DNA of 64,000 bases from Flaccisagitta enflata (lineage: Eukaryota; Chaetognatha; Sagittoidea; Aphragmophora), in assembly GCA_965153355.1 (NCBI GenBank), contig OZ231126.1, positions 109,864,001 through 109,928,000 of the forward strand, read 5' to 3'. Positions 33,519-44,863 of the stretch are shown piece by piece. Numbering within the stretch: position 1 is the stretch's first letter; every line of letters begins with the position of its first letter. A model generated the notes under the pieces. It was not told the origin of the DNA, did no database searches, and saw only the letters and a program-made list of their open reading frames with translations. The position numbers and the translations under genes were made by a program.

Positions 33519-34354
33519 TTACAAAGATGAAGAGCCGATGTTTGGTTGGATGTCAACAAATTGTCGGTCATCGACAACGTCCATCCCTTCCGGCGCGCTT
33601 TGAAGATTCGCCGAATATTCTAAGATGACGGATCTTAGAGCTGAGCTTCCCAAAAGCATGGAGAGACTAGCCGCCATGCGAGAGCTTTGCATGTAGATGG
33701 AGATTTGTTTGTCGACCAGGGGAGCGATGTTGACCGTGGTAGAAAGGGCGAGGAGTTGGGCTGCTGCAGCCGATGCCGCATCCTTGTCGACGACAACCTC
33801 GTCTCCACTCCCCCGTCGACTCAAAGGGCGAGAAGGGCGTCACATCTGTAAAGAATGAGATTGACAAATGTTCAAACAAATGAAGAAATAAATGAAGAAA
33901 TTAGTCAACAAACGAATCAGTCAATGAATGAAAGGATGAAAGAATGAATGAATGAATGAATGAATGAATGAATGAATGAATGAATGAATGAATGAATGAA
34001 TGAATGAATGAATGAATGAATGAATGAATGAAAGAATGAAAGAATGAACAAATGAATGAATGAATGAATGAATGAATGAATGAATGAATGAATGAATGAA
34101 TGTGTGAATGTGAATGTGAATGTGAATGTGAATGTGAATGTGAATGTGAATGTGTGAATGAGTAAACTCACCTGGTTGGATGACAGAACAGTCACTCCCG
34201 TCAAGTTGGATGTTCCCACAGAGGTGGAAGGAATCCCGTAAATGGCGCCTATGGAAGGTGGCTGTTTGTGAATTTTGGCCACAACGTTCATCGTCGTCGA
34301 TCTTGCGGAACCCAACGATGACAACGACAAGGAGATTGGGAGTTGCTGTTGCAG

Positions 34355-34392
<38 letters not shown>

Positions 34393-34847
34393 GCTGACGT
34401 TGCCAAAAAAGACGAGACTACGTTTGTTGTTGAAGTTGTTGATGAATCGCTAACGCCGAGGACTGTTGCGCTTGTGCGGAGGACTGTTGTTGATGTTGAA
34501 CTTAAGACGGTAGCGGCTGTAGGACAGTTGCGCTTGTGCGGAGGACTGTTGTTGATGTTGAACTTAAAACGGTAGCGGCTGTACCAGCGGTTGCCTGGGC
34601 GGAACGTCGTATGTTGTATTTGCCGCCAATTGTCTCGTCATGAGCTGTAAATTAACACACACAAAGTAAGAGATTAGAACTAAAACAGATCAAGCTTTCA
34701 GAAGACAAAAATACAGAGACAAAACAAAAACAAACAACCACAAGATTTACCTCCTACAGGGATGACGGGCATCTCCTGCACCTCTGGAGCGGCAGCGGCG
34801 GCTGCAACATTAGGAGGCAGAGGAAGTGCACGGACTTGCGGCGACAT
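33519..34847 (-). pseudogene. Glutamine-rich protein gene, broken by stops and a 62-bp duplication
   Basis: Three exon-like blocks: 34751-34847 (ATG, MSPQVRALPLPPN, donor GGAG|GTAAAT), 34172-34644 (acceptor TTTACAG, donor ACCAG|GTGAGT) and 33519-33845 (acceptor TTTACAG). The middle block is Gln-rich (HQQQSSAQAQ and a CAA run) and ends NVVAKIHKQPPSIGAIYGIP. The last block encodes an Ala-rich helical segment (DKQISIYMQSSRMAASLSML). In the phase that connects the last two blocks there are a TAG at 34418 and a TGA at 33840. A TAA at 34564 and a 62-bp tandem duplication (34447-34570) further break the middle block. All three stops fall where Gln or Arg codons would suit. Unknown family. Confidence 0.45.
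33940..34160. repeat. (TGAA)n and (TGAATG)n microsatellite in an intron
   Basis: Fills most of the intron between 33846 and 34171, which is otherwise bounded by good splice sites. Confidence 0.95.
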
Positions 34848-35044
34848 TTAGCTTTGAAGATCTGGAATCCCATTTTGCAGAGGGAGATCGTAGGCCGCAC
34901 TGGCTTCCTCCGAGGCCAACTTCATTATTTCTACAAAAGAAAAAGAGAAAAAGAAAAGGTCTAAATGATAGCACATGGTACATTGTTCATCATTCATCCA
35001 TCATCCATCATTCATCATTCATCATTCATTGTTCATTGTTCATC

Positions 35045-35096
<52 letters not shown>

Positions 35097-37299
35097 CATT
35101 CATTCATTCATACCTGAATTGACAATGAGAATTAATGGTGTATCACAACCGCTTTGGAGCCATTGGAGAAGCGTATTGTCGATCTGCTGCAAGATGAAGG
35201 TTCGATCCAGTTTGGCGAGAAAATCACTCACCTAAGAAAACAATTGTGATAAAATTGATGAAAGTGGACAGAATAGAAGTGATCCGTTGATCGGGATTAC
35301 ATGACATGAAAGAAAATATGAAACATGAAACAAACATACCTCATCGCGGGACTCGAAGCGTGCGACCCCACTTTTGTCGACAACAGCATGCTTGTGGAGT
35401 CTGTTGTCGGCATCATCGGGAAGAAGACAAAGCTGAACGACAAGGGCGCCCACGAAGTTGCCCTCCTCTGGCGACGCGAAGAGAGAACAGAGAGGACAGA
35501 GTGAAGACCTGAGTAAAAAAGACAAAGTAAAAGCAAAATTAATACACAATAGAACAGAGTCAAACAGAGTCAAATAGAGTCAGAGTCAAACAGAGTCAAA
35601 CAGAATCAAATACAGTAGGACCCCGCCTCATTGGTCCCATTGGGACTGAAGATTTTTTACCTTTATCTTAGGATAACCTTTAAAGAGAGGTGAAATCACA
35701 TTAAAAACTACCATTTGGGGCCTAAAAATATTGACCTTTATTGATGGGGAACCTTTCAAAGCGGGGCTGTTATTGCGGGGTTCCACTGTAGAGTCAAACA
35801 GAGTCAAACAGAGTCAAACAGAACAAAATCAAATAGTTTCATACATACATACATTCATACATACATTTTAGAGACAGTAGAGACTAAACTTACTTCAAAT
35901 GATCTGGATCCTGTTGCGCATGTCGCTCCGCGATGGATTTGAGGAAGAGGGTAGTCGTCGCCGTTTGCGCGGCGAGGGAACTGAGTTCCGTCACCAAGAG
36001 TGAGATGCTAGCAGCCCAGTTGACACTCTGCATGCCGCCTCGGAACGCGTAGGGCCCAAAGTTGATGCTGCAAGACAAAAAAATAGCATAAGTAAAACTA
36101 AAACTGTCTTGCAGCATCAACTTTGGGCCCCTTGAATGAATGAATGAATGAATGAATGAATGAATGAATGAATGAATGAATGAATGAATGAATGAATGAA
36201 TGAATGAATGAAAGAATGAATGAATCTCAGCATCAATATTGGGCCACTCAAATGAATGAATGAATGAATGAATGAATGAATAAATGAATGAATGAGTAAA
36301 TGAATGAATAAATGAATGAATGATTAAATGAATGAATGAATGAATACCTGACGTAGCGGCCCAGTCCGTGTATGCCCTGACGAGAGCCATGTTGGCTATG
36401 GATGACAAAGGCGTAAGTAGGTTCGGACGCGATGGGGAGGAACAAGTCTTGGCACGGTCTTCCGGTGCTGTTAAAGCTGTCCTGAGCATAAGTCGCGTAG
36501 CGCAGAACGTGGCCTAAAATCAACAAAATAAAATGAAATGAATTAAAATGACAAAATGACAAAATGATACTCAGTCACTCACACACTCAGTCACTCAGAC
36601 ACTCAAGTCACTCAGACACTCAGACACTCAGTCACTCAGACACTCAAGTCACTCAGACACTCAGTCACTCAGACACTCAAGTCACTCAGACACTCAGTCA
36701 CTCAGACACTCAGTCACTCAGACACTCAGTCACTCAGACACTCAATCACTCAGTCACTCAGTCACTCAAACTACACTCGCTCACTACACTCAGGCTACAG
36801 TCACTCACTCGCTACACTCAGACTATATTAACCTGCATTGACGAGCATGTGGAAGAAAACTCTGAGAGGGAGTTCCTTCAACTTGGAGAAGTAGTCTCCG
36901 CGTGCCGTAGAAGAAACCGCGACGTGTGGTGTGAGGTAAATTTTCGTGTCCTTCGACAATTCCAGCATATGCTGGACGTCTGCGAGATGACGGTCGAGAA
37001 TCCGTCTAGAATGGGGCAAATAGTCGAGATTTATGAGAATGCAATCACACAGGAACAGTTATACAAAAACCACTCGCAATGTTACCAACAGACCAACGGA
37101 CCAACAAACAAACCATCACAACAAAAAAGATTGAGAGAAAAATGTTACCGATGGACCGAACGACCGACCGACCGACAATGTTCTATTCTATTTTTTCTAA
37201 TCTATTCTATGAATTCTAAGAATTCACCTCAGACAGTCGTGACATGTACAATCTTCTAAATCATCACGAACGTCACCCAATATACGTTCGAGGGTTTGC
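34848..37299 (-). CDS. Seven-exon orphan gene, intact frame, N-terminus not found
   Basis: Exons (5' to 3'): 37228-37299, 36833-37005, 36348-36513, 35894-36067, 35340-35508, 35114-35231, 34848-34930. Every junction has AG acceptor and GT donor, and the phases agree throughout, giving about 284 residues without a stop. Features are a CTCHDC motif near the visible N-terminus, a possible zinc knuckle, a CPLC pair in exon 5, and mixed helical sequence. No signal peptide or membrane segment is visible. The 5' exon starts with an acceptor, so more exons lie upstream but could not be found. Introns are full of TGAA, TCAT and AGAGTCAAAC repeats and one pogo-like MITE. Its TAA is directly followed by the ATG of the next gene (TAAATG). 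No family recognised. Confidence 0.65.
35555..35845. repeat. AGAGTCAAAC minisatellite interrupted by a MITE
   Basis: The array CAGAGTCAAA continues on both sides of the MITE at 35613-35788. Confidence 0.85.
35613..35788. mobile_element. pogo/Tigger-like MITE, 176 bp, TA target duplication
   Basis: Ends CAGTAGGACCCCGC and GCGGGGTTCCACTG with TA on both sides (35611 and 35789). The CAGTGGAACCCCGC-type terminus is typical of pogo-family elements. No coding capacity. Confidence 0.8.
36104..36340. repeat. (TGAA)n with inverted exon-edge copies
   Basis: CTTGCAGCATCAACTTTGGG at 36109 is the plus-strand copy of the acceptor/exon edge encoded on the minus strand at 36048-36072. A third degraded copy (CAGCATCAATATTGGGCC) lies at 36228. 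(TGAA)n fills the spaces. Confidence 0.85.
36560..36800. repeat. CAGTCACTCAGACACT minisatellite in an intron
   Basis: About 15 copies of an 8-9-bp unit (CACTCAGA/CACTCAGT). Confidence 0.9.
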
Positions 37300-37305
37300 C
37301 TAAGA

Positions 37306-38100
37306 CAAACAAACAAATGAATAATGAATGAATGAACAAAAGAATGAATGAATGAATAAATGAAAGAATGAATGAATGAATGAATGAATGAATGAATGAA
37401 TGAATGAACAAATAACAAAATCAGAAATGTCTGCAACAGTTTGTAACAGTCTGTAACAGTCTGTAATGAAAAGATGCACTATTTTACAGAGTCAATATTT
37501 TTTGTGATATGTAACAACAAATAGATTTGAGGAAACAGAGTGTCCGGCAATTCGCAATTTTGGGAGAAAAAAATTTTGAAACCTACCAGCGACCTTGTTG
37601 GGCATACCCGATTTACCATAGCTAATAGTATGTTGCCAAGCCTCAAAGGCTTTGAAAAAAAATCATAAGTCCTTATTTTTGATTATTTCATTGCCAATTT
37701 TATGCCAACATGCAAACACGCTTCACGCTACCACACAGAGGGTTATTCCTTACTTTTTGTCCTCTTTCATATGCGCTATTGATCTTCTTTGAGTAATACC
37801 AGGAACATGAAGATTTCAAAAATGTCACCAAGCACGTCGCAGCCTGCACCGGCCCCCCATGGGTCAAGCTCCACAATCAACGTCTTAATATCCATATCAC
37901 AAATATTGAATAAATAAATCCGGCCGCTTACGGCTGTTTTGATGAAAAATTATTTCCGATTTTTTTTTCCGCGTCACTCGACGGAGGATTTAATGATGAA
38001 TTATTTCAACTTTTTGTTTTCAGCTTCCCTAAATACCTATTCCTTTGCTAGAAATCTAGTTTGATGGGTAAATGGGTTACTTAGATGTTCGTCAGTCATT
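37306..38100. other. TGAA repeats and unassigned DNA
   Basis: (TGAA)n at 37320-37415. On the minus strand about 37885-37805 encodes MDIKTLIVELDPWGAG and so on up to a possible donor (CCTG|GTATTA). It may be an isolated first exon but has no partner I can identify. Confidence 0.35.
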
Positions 38101-38140
38101 ATCTCTGTCTGCTTTAGAAGAGAACTATGATGTAAAAGAC

Positions 38141-38154
38141 GCAGAGAGAGAGAG

Positions 38155-38224
<70 letters not shown>

Positions 38225-38250
38225 AGAGAAAGAGAGAGAGAGAGAGAGAA
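38141..38250. repeat. (GA)n microsatellite
   Basis: Long GA run immediately before a cluster of dispersed repeats. Confidence 0.95.
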
Positions 38251-38271
38251 AGATGAAGACGACATCAACAA

Positions 38272-39900
38272 GGCCGGATACACGGCAATCCAGTCACGGA
38301 CGGTTGGGCAGGAGCAGTAATGCGAAAACCGCTTGGAATTCAAAAATGTGACGGATGGACGAACCGAATTCAAAAATGTGACGGATGGACGGATGGACGG
38401 ACCAATCGACCAACCGACCTACCGACCGACATGGCGAGGTGTAGAGTCGCGTGTCCGCGACTAAAAACTAAATTTGATCAAATGATCAAATGTGTGAAAA
38501 AATAAAAGTGAACCAAAACAAGGCCGGATACACGGCTACCCCAGTCGCGTGCGGCCGTATTTGAGGTCACTCAACCATTTGGGCAGGAGCGGTGAGGCCA
38601 AAGACCGCAAAAAACAAAAACAGAGTTACAGATGGACAGACCAATGGACCGACGGACCGACCGACAATGCGGGCTGTAGTCGCGTAGCACGCGACTAAAA
38701 ATGATTATATGAATGCATGAACAAAGTACTGACCAAGCAAACAAATATAAAACAAGGCCGTATACACAAGCCGAAGTCGCGTGCGGGTGGGCAGGAGCGG
38801 CGAAAAAAGCTAAGCTTCTCCGACCGACAGACAGACGGACCGACCGACAGACGGACAGAGTGGGTCATAGAGTAAAACAAAAGAAATAAAACAAAACAAA
38901 CGAACGATCCTATAAATGATCAAACGGAAGTACGAACAAAGGAATGTAAATACTAAAATACCGACTAATAGCCCAACGAACAGAAAATTGAAGATACAGA
39001 AGTCAAGGCAGGATAAACAGACATCAAAACAGACAATATTGGTAGAACGATCACAATTTCGTGGGTAGTGGCAGATATTGGAGTTGCAAGTCTACTACCA
39101 AAGGCCGGATACACGGCTACCCCAGTCGCTTGTGGGTGGGCAGGGGCTGTATTTGTGGTCACTAAACCATCTTTGCAGGAACATTGAGGTCAAAGAATAG
39201 AAAACATAAAAATGTAAAATTGGGACAGACCAAATGGCCGACAGATGGACGGACGAACGGATGGACAGACGGACGGCCAAAGCGGGGTGTAGAGTCGCGT
39301 AGCACGTGACTAAAAGCAAAAGCTATGAAAAGAGAGAAAACACACAAGGAAGAAATAAAATACGCAGACAAGAAAGAAACAAGGCCGGTTACACGGCTAC
39401 CCCAGTTGCGTGCGGGTGAGTAGGGGTTATTTGAAGGAGCTCACTTGAGAGAACAGCGTGTGGCAGCGAGGCAAAAGACCTCAAAAACAAAAAAAGTAAA
39501 GTGTGACCGATGGATGGACTGTCGGATAGACTGTCGGACAGACCAACAGATGGACAGACAAAGCCGGTTGTAGAGTCGCGCCAAGTAGGCCAATACGTGC
39601 GCCGTGTGGATCGTCGAACGAATGCGTAACCGACCAACCGACCTACGGACGGACAGAGCCTCTTATTGACGTGCGTTGGCGCACGTAAAAATACAAGAGA
39701 GAAAGAAAGAAAGAAAGAAAAAAAAGAAGAAAACAAGGCCAGATACACGGCCAATCCCAGTTGCGGACGGGTGGGCAGGGGCGTTTTCACACTTTTCGAC
39801 TCGGGCTCACGGACGGACCGACGGACCAACAAACGGATGGATGGACAAAGACTCTTATAGAGTTGCGTGTCCGCAACTAAAAAGAAAAAAAGAAAGAAAG
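38272..39900 (+). repeat. Cluster of six GCGAC-hairpin dispersed repeats
   Basis: Copies at about 38272-38466, 38519-38699, 38752-38880, 39099-39313, 39381-39690 and 39735-39882, all in the same orientation. Each begins AAGGCCGGATACACGG or a close variant and most end in a GTCGCG...GCGACTAAAA hairpin. Each carries its own GACGGACGG tract. Spacers contain short AAAC/AAAG runs. Confidence 0.85.
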
Positions 39901-39904
39901 AAAG

Positions 39905-41055
39905 AAAGAACTAGTCATCCAAGGATCGCACATGGTCAGCGGTACCCAATGCCCTGCTTTGAGTGATCAGCTGAAAAAGTGGAGTGAGAGCAGAGCAGCG
40001 GCCCCAAAGGGGGGGACGACGAAAATGTCCAACTTATGGAGTCCAAACCTCCTTTGTCCAATCCTTTGAATGTCCACCACACAAATGTCCAAGTACTTTA
40101 TGTCCAACTTTTTTAGACTTTTTCTTCACTTTTGACCTGTTCCGGTGAAAGTAGAATTCGTCCGTCCGTCGTGTTACTGCTTTCTCTCTGAAATAAACCG
40201 AGAATTTCCGTCATAATTCGACAAATTGTTTTTTCGTCCGTCCGTCCGTCGGTTCTCTCTGTTTCTTTCATCATACTATTTTCTAATAAGCCAGAATACG
40301 ACGGACGGACGGACGAACAAAAAAGTTTTGCTTTCATCAAGCACTCTAAAGACAAATATTTTCGTCCGTCCGTCCGTCCGTCCGTCCGTCCGTCCGTCGC
40401 AAAAATAGAAAAAAAAAAGACAAAAGTATGTTTAATTTTCCACCATGATTCGACAGTTCGACGGTTCGACGATTCGTCCGTCCGTCCGTCGTCTTTGTAT
40501 TGCAAAAAGGAAAAAGAACAGATGAGAGTATATTTATTTCCACCAAATGTGATTCGACGGTTCGACGGTTCGACGGTTCGACGATTTGTCCGTCCGTCCG
40601 TCCGTCCATCGTCTTTATATCGCAAAAAGGAAAAAGAACAGATGAGAGAATATTTATTTCCACCACATATGATTCGACGGTTCGACGGTTCGACGATTCG
40701 TCCGTCCGTCCGTCGTCTTTATATCGCAAAAAGAAAAAAATCAGATAAAAGTATATTTCGTTTTATACATCATCAGATTCGACGATTCATCCGTCCGTCC
40801 ATCGTGTTAAGGGGATGACAAGATCGAAAGAAAAAAGAATTCAACGAATAGAATATAACTTCGTCCATTCATCTTTTGAATGAGAAGATAGTTCACACAA
40901 CGAGTACTGATCATTTTCTCGTCCGTCCGTCGTGTTCCTCTTCAATTTTCTTTATTACTTATTTTTATTTTTTTTTTTGTGTGTGTTATGTATTGGCCCT
41001 AAAACGACGGACGGACGAAAAAAGATGATCGTTCGTTTTCGTCGATTTCTTCAGG
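39905..41055. repeat. GTCCGTCC and CGACGGTTCGACGG arrays
   Basis: 39909-40010 is a dispersed module pair. 40013-40130 has ATGTCCAA repeats. 40425-40810 has four units of about 100-120 bp, each with TCTTTATATCGCAAAAAG, ACAGATGAGAGTATATTTAT and a (GTCC)n block. Coding frames here are repeat artefacts. Confidence 0.8.
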
Positions 41056-41256
41056 TTCGTCGTTTGCATCATTTTGTCAAAAGGCCCGATTTCCGAAATC
41101 CTTTCCTCAAGGGTCTGGAAAGCCATTTATCCTATTGGCAATTATTCAGTCACCTATCGCTTATTGCATCAAAAACGTGAATGGTCTAAGGAAACTTTCT
41201 TTTATAAACTATAAGCTCAACAAATAACATTTCATAATATTACCTGCAGATTAAAT

Positions 41257-41415
41257 TCATTCATCCTCATCTTCGGATGAATCAAAATTATATGATAGAT
41301 TGCCATCTTTGTCCACTCCCACTGCGTATTTAAACGCTAGCTGACGTAGCATACGCTTTTCCTCTCGGCGAAATTCCTTCTCCATTTTCGGATTTTTCTG
41401 TAATTCCTGTGAAAG

Positions 41416-41509
<94 letters not shown>

Positions 41510-42109
41510 ATTTAGGGACATTACATAGGTTGTTGATGGTTGTGCAGGGTCAGTCATGCAATAACCACTCAAATGCAACAGATAGCGACTATTTAAGTTA
41601 TGTGTCTGCCACAAAAAAAGTCAATGGATTTCAACAATAAAATCATTGCAGCTGTAAAATTTAAGGTCCGCATGATTTTAGCGGTCAAATATCCATGAGC
41701 CCAGAAGCTCAATTTTTAAAATTTATGAATAAAAAAAAAACATCTGCAGTTTTTGGCATGTATAAGTGTAGATTAAGTTATGAATTTTATTTTCTTTAAT
41801 TGCAGCCTAAAAAGATTAAATACACTTTTTTCTGTAAAGAAAATGATTTTCAATCCTAAATTGCATAATATTTTTGAAATATGTTGTGGATTGCTGATTG
41901 TTAAGAATGCACAATACTTCATATCCATAATGCAAAAAACTAAAGACACATTATTTTGTTTCTTTTTCATGGCCTTTAGGTCTTGCGGATATTTGACCGT
42001 TAGCAGATGTGAAACCGAGCGTCAGACAAACCTTATCACGAAAAGTCGCAGTAGACGCAGTAGAGACCGAGGGCGATGCATCTTCTAAGTATTATATTGG
42101 ATATAGGAA

Positions 42110-42189
<80 letters not shown>

Positions 42190-42351
42190 ATTATATTAGA
42201 TATAGGAAGAACAAAAGAGAGAGAGAGAGCGAGAGAGCGAGAGAGCGAGAGAGCAAGAGAGCGAGAGAGCGAGAGAGCAAGGTTGGCAGATTTACACATT
42301 GTTCTAATCATAGATGAAAAACCACAACAAAGAAAAAAACAACAACAACAA

Positions 42352-42422
<71 letters not shown>

Positions 42423-44028
42423 GCAACAACAACGATGACGATGACGACAAAGATGACAGAAATCCTCACTTTTGGGAGTTTCGCTAAGAAGAGTTGATGT
42501 GGAATGGTTATTCACGCCGCCATTTCCGGTTTGCAAAAGGTCTTCGCGGGGATTGTGACAAGGAGTCTCTTTCGTAGCGCATTTAGCCGAGCGCTTCCGA
42601 GGCTGTAGTAAAACACAAATAATCCATAAGGATCAGAAAGCGGAATTGGAATTCTGAATTTTTAGCCGCATAGTCGCATCACTACATTGGGATTTACTTG
42701 TCCGTCAGTATGTCCATTGCACGGTTTTTGCACAAAGCAATGACTGATGGACAGACAGATAGATTGGGACTTAGGGGTGGTGCGCCCATTAACTAGCAAC
42801 TGATATGATATGGTGATTTGATATGGTGAGGCTTTGAGGAATATTGTTCCGCCAAAAATCCCGGGCGAAGATGATCACAGAACATTTACCTGGAAATCAT
42901 CATCATCATCACTAAATTCAGTTGGAGTTCGTTTATTCTTTCCTCTCGTCGATTCTTCAAGCCTAAAAAATCGGAACATGAGCAAAAAAGTATTATCATA
43001 AAGCGCGGGTGGGCAGGATCAATAGTACTAGTGAAAGAGACAATTCAGACGAGGGCAATGACGGTTAGATAGCACCTGACGGTCATTTGTTTTTGCAGAT
43101 TTTGCATCACTGTCCCTGGAAAAACGCTGTAGCAAGTACATGTATCATCATCGTCGCCCAGCCCATCTGCTTGTGACTATTGTATCCAAGTATAGCACAC
43201 TGTGCTTTTAATGAAAATCTGAGTGAAAAACCATATTACAGTGGGTTTCTCTGCGTTTTTGTGAAGTGTTGGGGTGTGGTAACATGGAACTAACCAAAAT
43301 AAAATCATCCACCGAGCGCTTTTTGAGTAATCTTTAAAATGGAAAGAAATTGGACCCATTTTCTATAAATATTCTACTGAGTTGTATTGACATACTTTTT
43401 TACTTTATAAACTATGCAAAATTCCTTTTTATTTGATAGATCACTCTATACAGTTTAGTTTTAGAGTCAAGTTTTCATTTTTTGAACCACAGTTACTTGT
43501 TTGTAACAATGACTCAAAAAATGAAAATTTCAATTCTTTGCAAAAGTATGGAGTGCAACCTATCAAATGAAAGGGAATTTTGCATAGATTAACAATATGG
43601 AGTAAAAAAATAGGTAAATACAACTCCGTAGAATCTTCATTGAAAATTGGTCCAATTTTTTTCCATTTTGAAGATTATTCAAAAAGCGCTCAGTGAATTA
43701 TTTTATTTTGGCTAGTTACACGTTATCACACCAAAACACTACACAAAAATGCAAAGAAACCCACTGTTATGTGATTTATCACTCAGATTCTTTTTGAAAG
43801 CACAGTGAGCACTGATAGGATATACTGTATAGCACTTCCATATATGTCTGTCTGTTGGTTAGTTCCTCCATCATGCAAATGTTCGACGACTCACCCAGCG
43901 TACTTATCAATCTTGTTTAAAGATAAAAAAACTCACCATATTTCTTCCATTTTTTTCTTTATCGCATCCTTGTTGTATAAACCCGTGTTTAAGGAATGCA
44001 ACTTCATGTAGAGAGCGCTTTGCTCATC
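41257..44028 (-). CDS. Five-exon orphan gene with acidic C-terminus
   Basis: Exons (5' to 3'): 43937-44028, 42890-42962, 42470-42602, 42032-42084, 41257-41406. All introns are GT-AG and all phases agree, ending in a TGA. The visible 166 residues include a helical start (LYMKLHSLNTGLYNKDAIKK), an acidic patch (FSDDDDDF), a basic patch (PRKRSAK), a Ser/Thr-rich linker, a charged coiled-coil-like helix (KMEKEFRREEKRMLRQL) and an acidic tail (FDSSEDEDE). It resembles a nuclear or chromatin-associated protein in composition only. The 5' exon begins at an acceptor, so the start is upstream. The introns hold two large microsatellites (GA and AAC) and hairpins. No family recognised. Confidence 0.65.
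41419..41506. repeat. (GA)n microsatellite in an intron
   Basis: GA run starting about 12 bp upstream of the acceptor of the last exon of the minus-strand gene. On the gene strand it provides an unusually long pyrimidine tract. Confidence 0.9.
42116..42440. repeat. (GA)n, GAGAGAGC and (AAC)n microsatellites
   Basis: GA runs at 42116-42189, GAGAGAGC repeats to 42280 and (AAC)n at 42345-42432. All lie within one intron. Confidence 0.95.
43185..43815. mobile_element. Foldback element, about 630 bp, in an intron
   Basis: Left words CACACTGTGCTTTTAATG, AAAATCTGAGTG and CAGTGGGTTTCTCTGC pair with right words GCAAAGAAACCCACTG, CACTCAGATTCT and GAAAGCACAGTGAGC. The centre is near 43500. No coding capacity. 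Confidence 0.75.
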
Positions 44029-44427
44029 CTGAAAACCAGTAAGGTTTATGCCGTTAACGATCTTAATGACATTTTCATTTTTCTTTTTGTTACATTTTCA
44101 GGCACATGCTTTGATTATGCTATCATGACAAACAACGGATGTTGATAGAATGTCTCAAAACTTTTTCGGTGATATACTGATCGACTTTCCCCAAGCATTG
44201 TTCAGTTGTATGGTGGGTATAGGCTGTTATTAATCCCTTACGTGTTGCGATACGAACGCGACCTTTACACTGTTTGAAAATGATATAATTAACACGCTGC
44301 GTAAGTACCAAGTTGAATCATTATTCGCTCGTAGGAAACGGCATTGAGCACACCTAACTATACACCCACCAACCGTTCAAACTAGTATTACCCATCTCTT
44401 ACTTACACTCAGTATTGACTTTCTGAA

Positions 44428-44848
44428 GTAGGATCCAGCTTTAAAAAAATCTTTCCTGAGGCGCCTTTTGAAAAACATCTAAAATTGAAAAATTTTCATC
44501 TTCTTCAGCATTCAGAGTTTACTGCACTTTCAGAAACTCTTTTTAAGTACCATATTTGAGTTCCTGATAAAATCTCCTTTCATTTGATAGGTCGCACTAA
44601 ACGTTTTTGATAAAAAACATTTTTTGTGTAGCTACCGTTGCAAACTGAAGGTGGCCAAAAATCTGAAATTTTTTTTTGTATTTGAAATATGGCGTGTGAC
44701 TTATCAAATGAGAGGAAATGTCATCAGGAATTCAAATAAGCTGTCTACAAAGATTTTCTAGTGAACCAGTTATTCTAAATATAAAATTATCAATCATTGA
44801 TTCTTTTAAAAAGGTGCCACAAAAAAGATTTCTTTAAGGCTGGATCTA
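44428..44848. mobile_element. Foldback MITE, about 420 bp
   Basis: AGGATCCAGCTTTAAAAAAA at the left pairs with TTTCTTTAAGGCTGGATCT at the right. GAGGCGCCTTTT pairs with AAAAAGGTGCCAC. Inner words TTTCATTTGATAGGTCGCAC and GTGTGACTTATCAAATGAGA also pair. Confidence 0.75.
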
Positions 44849-44863
44849 TGTTCAAGAAGTCCA

